DNA from: Papaver somniferum
Taxonomy: Eukaryota > Streptophyta > Magnoliopsida > Ranunculales > Papaveraceae
Direction: 5' to 3'
Length of the DNA stretch: 64,000 nt
Assembly: GCF_003573695.1 (NCBI RefSeq)
Contig: NC_039368.1
Coordinates: 86,084,455-86,148,454 of the forward strand
The notes under the pieces are model-generated. The model made no database searches. It was given only the letters and a program-made list of their open reading frames with translations, and was not told where the DNA came from. The translations under genes were made by a program, and so were the position numbers. This document shows, in pieces, positions 60,032-64,000 of this stretch (position 1 is the first letter of the stretch; each line of letters starts with the position of its first letter).

Positions 60032-62460
60032 TCAAATCAAAACATTAATCTCGCCTGCAGGAGATTCGGGTTCCTTCTCAATATTTTTCCCCTTCTCACC
60101 AGATTGAGGGACATCTTGATTTTCTTCAGTAGAAGCATCATTAGGAGGTATACTTCCGTCACCTTGTTGAAGAACCTTCTCCTTCTCTACGGAAGAAATA
60201 TCTTCGCCACCTTGGTGAGGGATCTCCTCTTCATCCAAATTAAGGCAAGATTCATTGCCACTGGAGTAATCATAATCATTGTCCATAGGGCGAGGGACTT
60301 CATCTTCATCCACATCTAAAGGAGTAACCGATATGGGTGGAAGATATTTAGATAACAAAATCCCATTCACAAGCACTTCAGCTCTGAGGTGGGCTTGGCG
60401 AAGAAATTCTCTCTGTTGATTCCTATTTTGAATATTCTTGACATGGGCGAGGTAATCGAGTCTTCTGTCCGCCCGATCACGAGAAGCAGTAATGAGAGAA
60501 GAGAGTTTTTCCTTGTCCTTTTGTACTTTCGCAAGTCTACCCTCCCCCTCCAAGGAAGAGATGGTGGAGCGGGATATTTTATCAGCTTTTGCGAAATAGA
60601 AAAAATATAGTGATTAGTATGGGTGATTCAAGGACAAATTAAAACCAAAATGTTGGAGGCATCCAAAATTTTATGACTACCTTCCTTTTGTGAAAGAAGA
60701 TATTGAGTCAAATTCGAAAAACAGTTCTCCAAATTATCCATCGCAACATCAAAATTATCTCCAACAATATTCTTCAGGCGAGACCGAATACTTTTCTCTT
60801 TGGAGATCAAGTAGGCTTTTTCTTTTACAAGGGAGGAATAAGAGTCGGATAATTGGGAGTATCGATCTTTGAGCTGATTTACTTTCACACTCAAAGTTAT
60901 TCTACCTTGAATTAATTTCTCCTTCTCAGCTATAGAGGATTCAGATACTTCTGTAAGTTTCTCTTTAAGGGAGCGAATAGATTTTTCTTAATCATCACAT
61001 ATTTTCTTATAAATATTGAGTTGTTGCGAAGAAGTTGCCATTTTATTTGAAAAAGACCTCTTCTCTTGAGATATAGTATGGTTTTCATCTGACAAAGTTT
61101 CGATTCTTAAGTTAGCTTTATTCAAAGAGTACGAAAGAAGGGATATTTCATTATTTAAAGAATTAAGTTGCTGATTCAGTTGAAAATTTTCAGTAGTAAG
61201 ATTATTAATTTGATCGGTTGAATAGGAATAAGTATTATCAAGATGATTGAATTGATCCATCCAGACTTCTTTCTCGACACGTGCTTCTTCAACGGTAGAT
61301 TCAAATTGATACCTCTCCATCACTCGTTTCTGGTTTAAAACTTAAATCCATCACTCGTTTCTGGTTTAAAACTTAAGTGACGAAGAAAGGAATTTTAAAA
61401 TAAATACATACGAAAATAAAAAAATAAAAAATAAAGATTAAGGACAAAGTTCTTACCTTTTAATTAATCATTCTTCTTGCGAATATTACTGCAATCAAGA
61501 AGAGAACTCTGAAGCTTTTGACTTTCAAGATGAAGATTCCTCTTTAGAGTCTCATTCTCTTTCTCCAAAGACGTCTGCACAGAGAGCCTCTCAGCACCAA
61601 AATATCTACTCAGTACTTCGCAGACACCAGCTTTGAAAGGGTCCAAAGACGATTTATTGGCATCCCCTAGAATTTCAGATAAAGCTTTAAAAGCATTATC
61701 TAATCCAACCGCACTCTCCTTAGTAAAAAGGGATGCTTCAGATGTAGGGGGAATCTCGGTAAGGGACTGGGAAGTAGAAGTGCCCTCCGTAATTACTGTT
61801 TTATTAGGAAGAGAATTTTGAGGAAGAAGAACAGTAGGAATTGAGGTTGAATCAGCTTGAGGAGGATCAACAGAAATAAAATCACTCGCAGAAGCAAAAG
61901 GAACCTCATCTACATGAAAATTAGTAGAAGAGGGAATATTGATATCAACATCCTCGCTAATAAGAGATATAGGAGCAAGTTGAGAAGGAGTAATAGGAGC
62001 TTGCGAGAAATCAAATTTCGCAAAAGAAACAGCAGTTGCAACATTTTTAAGATGCTGAAATTTCTTGGAAGCTTTATCAACATCGTCATCCTGCGAAATA
62101 TAATCCAAATAAGAAATAGAAACAATGATAATACTAAGAAAAAAGACATAATGTTGATTATTACCTTGCGGTCGGAGGACTTCCTTTTCTTCGCAATGAC
62201 TTTGGGTTGCGGTTTCTTATGAATTATTGGATTCGGAACAGTAAACTTAGTATTAGAAGATTTGCTAAAAACAATGAAAAGATAATATTAGGGTTTTGGG
62301 ACAAAAATCTGGAACCCTATATTGCAGATAATCAAGAATCATGATGAAATTAATGTATTTAAGCAGAGATTTACACGAACAAAAGGTTTCAGACTCAACA
62401 ACAAAATCAATTACAATAAGATCAAGGTAAGCAAGACAAAATTTACCTAGAAGACTCCAT
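60032..62460 (-). pseudogene. Spliced antisense coiled-coil gene of the Tat element (aORF)
   Basis: On the minus strand ATG 62460 opens a 14-base exon (MESS..., donor GTAAAT). Exon 2 is 62264-62165 (basic, KVIAKKRKSSDRK). Exon 3 starts at 62090 (DDDVDKASKKFQHLKNVATA) and is Ser/Thr/Pro-rich before a coiled coil (LEKENETLKRNLHLESQKLQ). Exon 4 (about 61329-60681) is coiled coil with heptads of Leu and Asn. Exon 5 (60585-60032) has EGRLAKVQKDKEKLSSL and an acidic C-terminus. Joins 1-2, 2-3 and 4-5 keep frame. The 3-4 join is unresolved and lies at a tandemly duplicated acceptor (29-31 bases, 61320-61375). In-frame TAA codons occur at 61464 and 60988. Antisense ORFs after pol are known in Tat-group elements; their function is unknown. 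Confidence 0.8.
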
Positions 62461-63027
62461 TGACGCAGTAGCAGGAAGGTAAAATGGAGAAAAAGAAACG
62501 AAAAATTTGCAGAGACTAAGTAGTGAAGAAGATGAAGTATGGGTAAAGAGAATGTATACTTACCACTCGACCCTTTATATAGGAGCAAAGACGACGTGGG
62601 TAACCGGGTAATTAAGAACGTGTCGGTAAATAAGGAAATTTTGACACGTGTTGACGGTTATGCTTATTTCACGAAGTTTTATCGACAGGACAATTAAAAT
62701 GAGAATGAATGATTGCAACGGTCGAAAAGAACAATTTTCATAGTATTCTCCCCTTCGCAGATAATACTAAGAGACAATATGTAGGATTATAATTTATCTC
62801 GCGAGTGATGAATAACGGTATGAAAATGATAATACCGCAAGACTAGAGGCAATGTGCAATATTTATTTTATACTTCTCAAGATTCCAGAACTTCGGAAAA
62901 GAATAGAGGCAAGTACGTACTTTTCAAGTACAATATTCTTTCGCTCGTTCCTCCAATAATTTCAACAAGATGAATTTTTCCTTAAAAAATCACTTTTCAA
63001 TTAATATTCAAGGAAAAAGAGGCAAGA
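62461..63027. other. Promoter region of the antisense gene and polypurine tract
   Basis: On the minus strand TATATAAAGG (62581-62572) lies ~110 bases upstream of ATG 62460. 63010-63027 is AAGGAAAAAGAGGCAAGA, the polypurine tract that primes plus-strand DNA before the LTR at 63028. No other content seen. Confidence 0.6.
62572..62581 (-). promoter_or_regulatory. TATA box of the antisense gene
   Basis: TATATAAAGG on the minus strand, inside the element and independent of the LTR promoter, at a normal distance from the first ATG. Confidence 0.6.
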
Positions 63028-63479
63028 TGTAGGGGCAGAATCTCGCAAGAGCTAGGAGTTAGCGAGAATATAATCATAAATCTTTGGCGAAGATCTCGCA
63101 GTGATATTTGAAGAATGACGTAGCAGACAGTGACAGCTATATCACGAGAAAGGTGTGAAGACCTTGCGAGATTAAGAAGCTTTGCGAGAATAATTATTAA
63201 ACGTCTGCGAGAACATCGCAAGCCAGATCCGAAAATATAGGTTGTCTTAGCTGTCATCCACTCTGTAATACCCTATATAAAGAGTCGAGTAATCGAGAAA
63301 AGGGAGAGAGATTTTTTAGAGTGCTGAGCAAGCCAAGAGGAGAGAGAAAATTCAAAATTCACCTGTAATCTTTTACTTTCAGATGCATTTTTAAATTTAG
63401 ATAGAAAATTATTAATAAAATCTTCATCATAATTCTACATTTTGATCTGGGGTGTATTGTAGGATTTCCTGCAACTACA
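63028..63479 (+). repeat. Second LTR of the Tat element
   Basis: 452 bp, colinear with 53891-54342. It ends the first element and at once starts the next copy. Confidence 0.93.
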
Positions 63480-63525
63480 TTTTTGGCGCTAGAAACAGGG
63501 ACTGAACCTGTGATCTGGTGGAATT

Positions 63526-64000
63526 ATGGAATGTAATACAATAACAAAAACAATTATTAATGAATTTCATGAAAACATCATAGGAAGAATTCATAAAAGG
63601 GATTTTGAAGGAAAAAAGATCATGACAGTGGAGAAGAATTCATCCTTGAAAGAATGGGAGAAACAGAAGATTACATTTACAGCAACGGAAATACCAGATG
63701 CAGATTTGAATCACACATCTCCTTTAGTAATTACAATAATAATGGCACGAAAAGAAAAGAACAAATCAACAGAATATATAGAAGAATGGATAGTAAATAG
63801 AACTTTTGTGGATACGGGGAGCTCGGTCGATATAATGTTTATCATACCTTTAAAGGAATGGGATATAAAGATGAAGAAATGTCTAACACCACTTATCACG
63901 TTCACGGATTTGGAAGATCCACAACAAAACCTAAAGGGGAAATAACAATACGAATTTTGCTAGGAGAAATTGATACACAGTTAACATTATGCGTAATAGA
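63526..64000 (+). pseudogene. Second copy of the Tat protease region, cut by window end
   Basis: Repeats 54389 onward with one residue changed (Asp to Tyr in STE(D/Y)IEEW) and the same frameshift near the protease C-terminus, so the break predates the duplication or was copied by it. The primer site is at 63484-63502. No gag here either. Confidence 0.9.

Larger units (their letters stand above)
53891..64000 (+). mobile_element. Ty3/gypsy Tat-lineage element in tandem arrangement, gag-less
   Basis: LTR (53891-54342), internal region (54343-63027), LTR (63028-63479), then a second internal region from 63480 that runs off the window. LTRs are 452 bp with TGTAGGGG...CAACTACA ends and differ at 14 positions by my count. 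The first 521 bases of the two internal regions differ at about five. The internal order is primer site, protease, reverse transcriptase, RNase H, second (archaeal-type) RNase H, integrase, spacer, antisense gene, polypurine tract. The dual RNase H and the antisense gene after pol are marks of the Tat group (Tat, Grande, Retand, Ogre). No gag lies between the primer site and the protease. Confidence 0.92.

Overview
The window reads as nuclear DNA of a flowering plant, most likely a eudicot. It is AT-rich, its genes are split by GT-AG introns, and nearly everything recognisable belongs to plant transposon families: Ty3/gypsy Tat lineage, an Athila-type tRNA-Asp primer site, Ty1/copia, LINE, TRIM, CACTA, Mutator-like, Tourist-like MITE and a possible Helitron end. 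I cannot name the species. No rRNA, tRNA, CRISPR array or bacterial-type operon is visible. All motif calls, splice joins and repeat counts were made by eye.

Layout. 1-9.9 kb is mostly anonymous DNA. It holds a decayed gene for the C-terminal half of a replication protein A large subunit (4846-6216), broken by a 343-bp TRIM that landed on a splice donor, and a small two-exon RRM-like gene on the minus strand (9244-9702). 9.94-12.97 kb is an element with ~155-bp inverted ends (Mutator-like) carrying a FAR1-type DNA-binding domain and a glycine/arginine tail but no transposase core. 13.9-21.8 kb is a plant-mobile-domain (PMD) gene on the minus strand whose second exon is split by a 6.8-kb non-autonomous LTR element (14589-21426). 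23.1-25.0 kb is a broken LINE.

The centre (25540-43278) is one 17.7-kb CACTA element with both CACTAGTACAAA ends and a TCA target duplication. It has a degraded tnp2-type transposase on the minus strand and a divergent Ptta/En/Spm-type second gene on the plus strand that splices cleanly into about 520 codons. Between them lies a 4.3-kb array of 26 repeats whose spacing takes only three values, about 138, 160 and 182 bp, that is 116 plus one to three 22-bp subunits.

43.3-53.9 kb is a mosaic of fragments: an LTR piece split by the CACTA element, a Tourist-like MITE, a copia pol fragment on the minus strand with its polypurine tract and LTR start, and a repeat-rich block. That block includes a run of six stem-loops whose arms change in a compensatory way. 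53.9 kb to the window end is a Tat-lineage gypsy element with two 452-bp LTRs. It lacks gag, has a pol with stops and frameshifts, and has a spliced antisense coiled-coil gene between pol and the 3' LTR. A second internal region starts directly after the right LTR, so the element is part of a tandem LTR-internal-LTR-internal array.

As a system, the most notable candidates are the CACTA element with its quantised internal array between divergent genes, the hairpin array at 51.16-51.50 kb, and the gag-less Tat tandem with its antisense gene.
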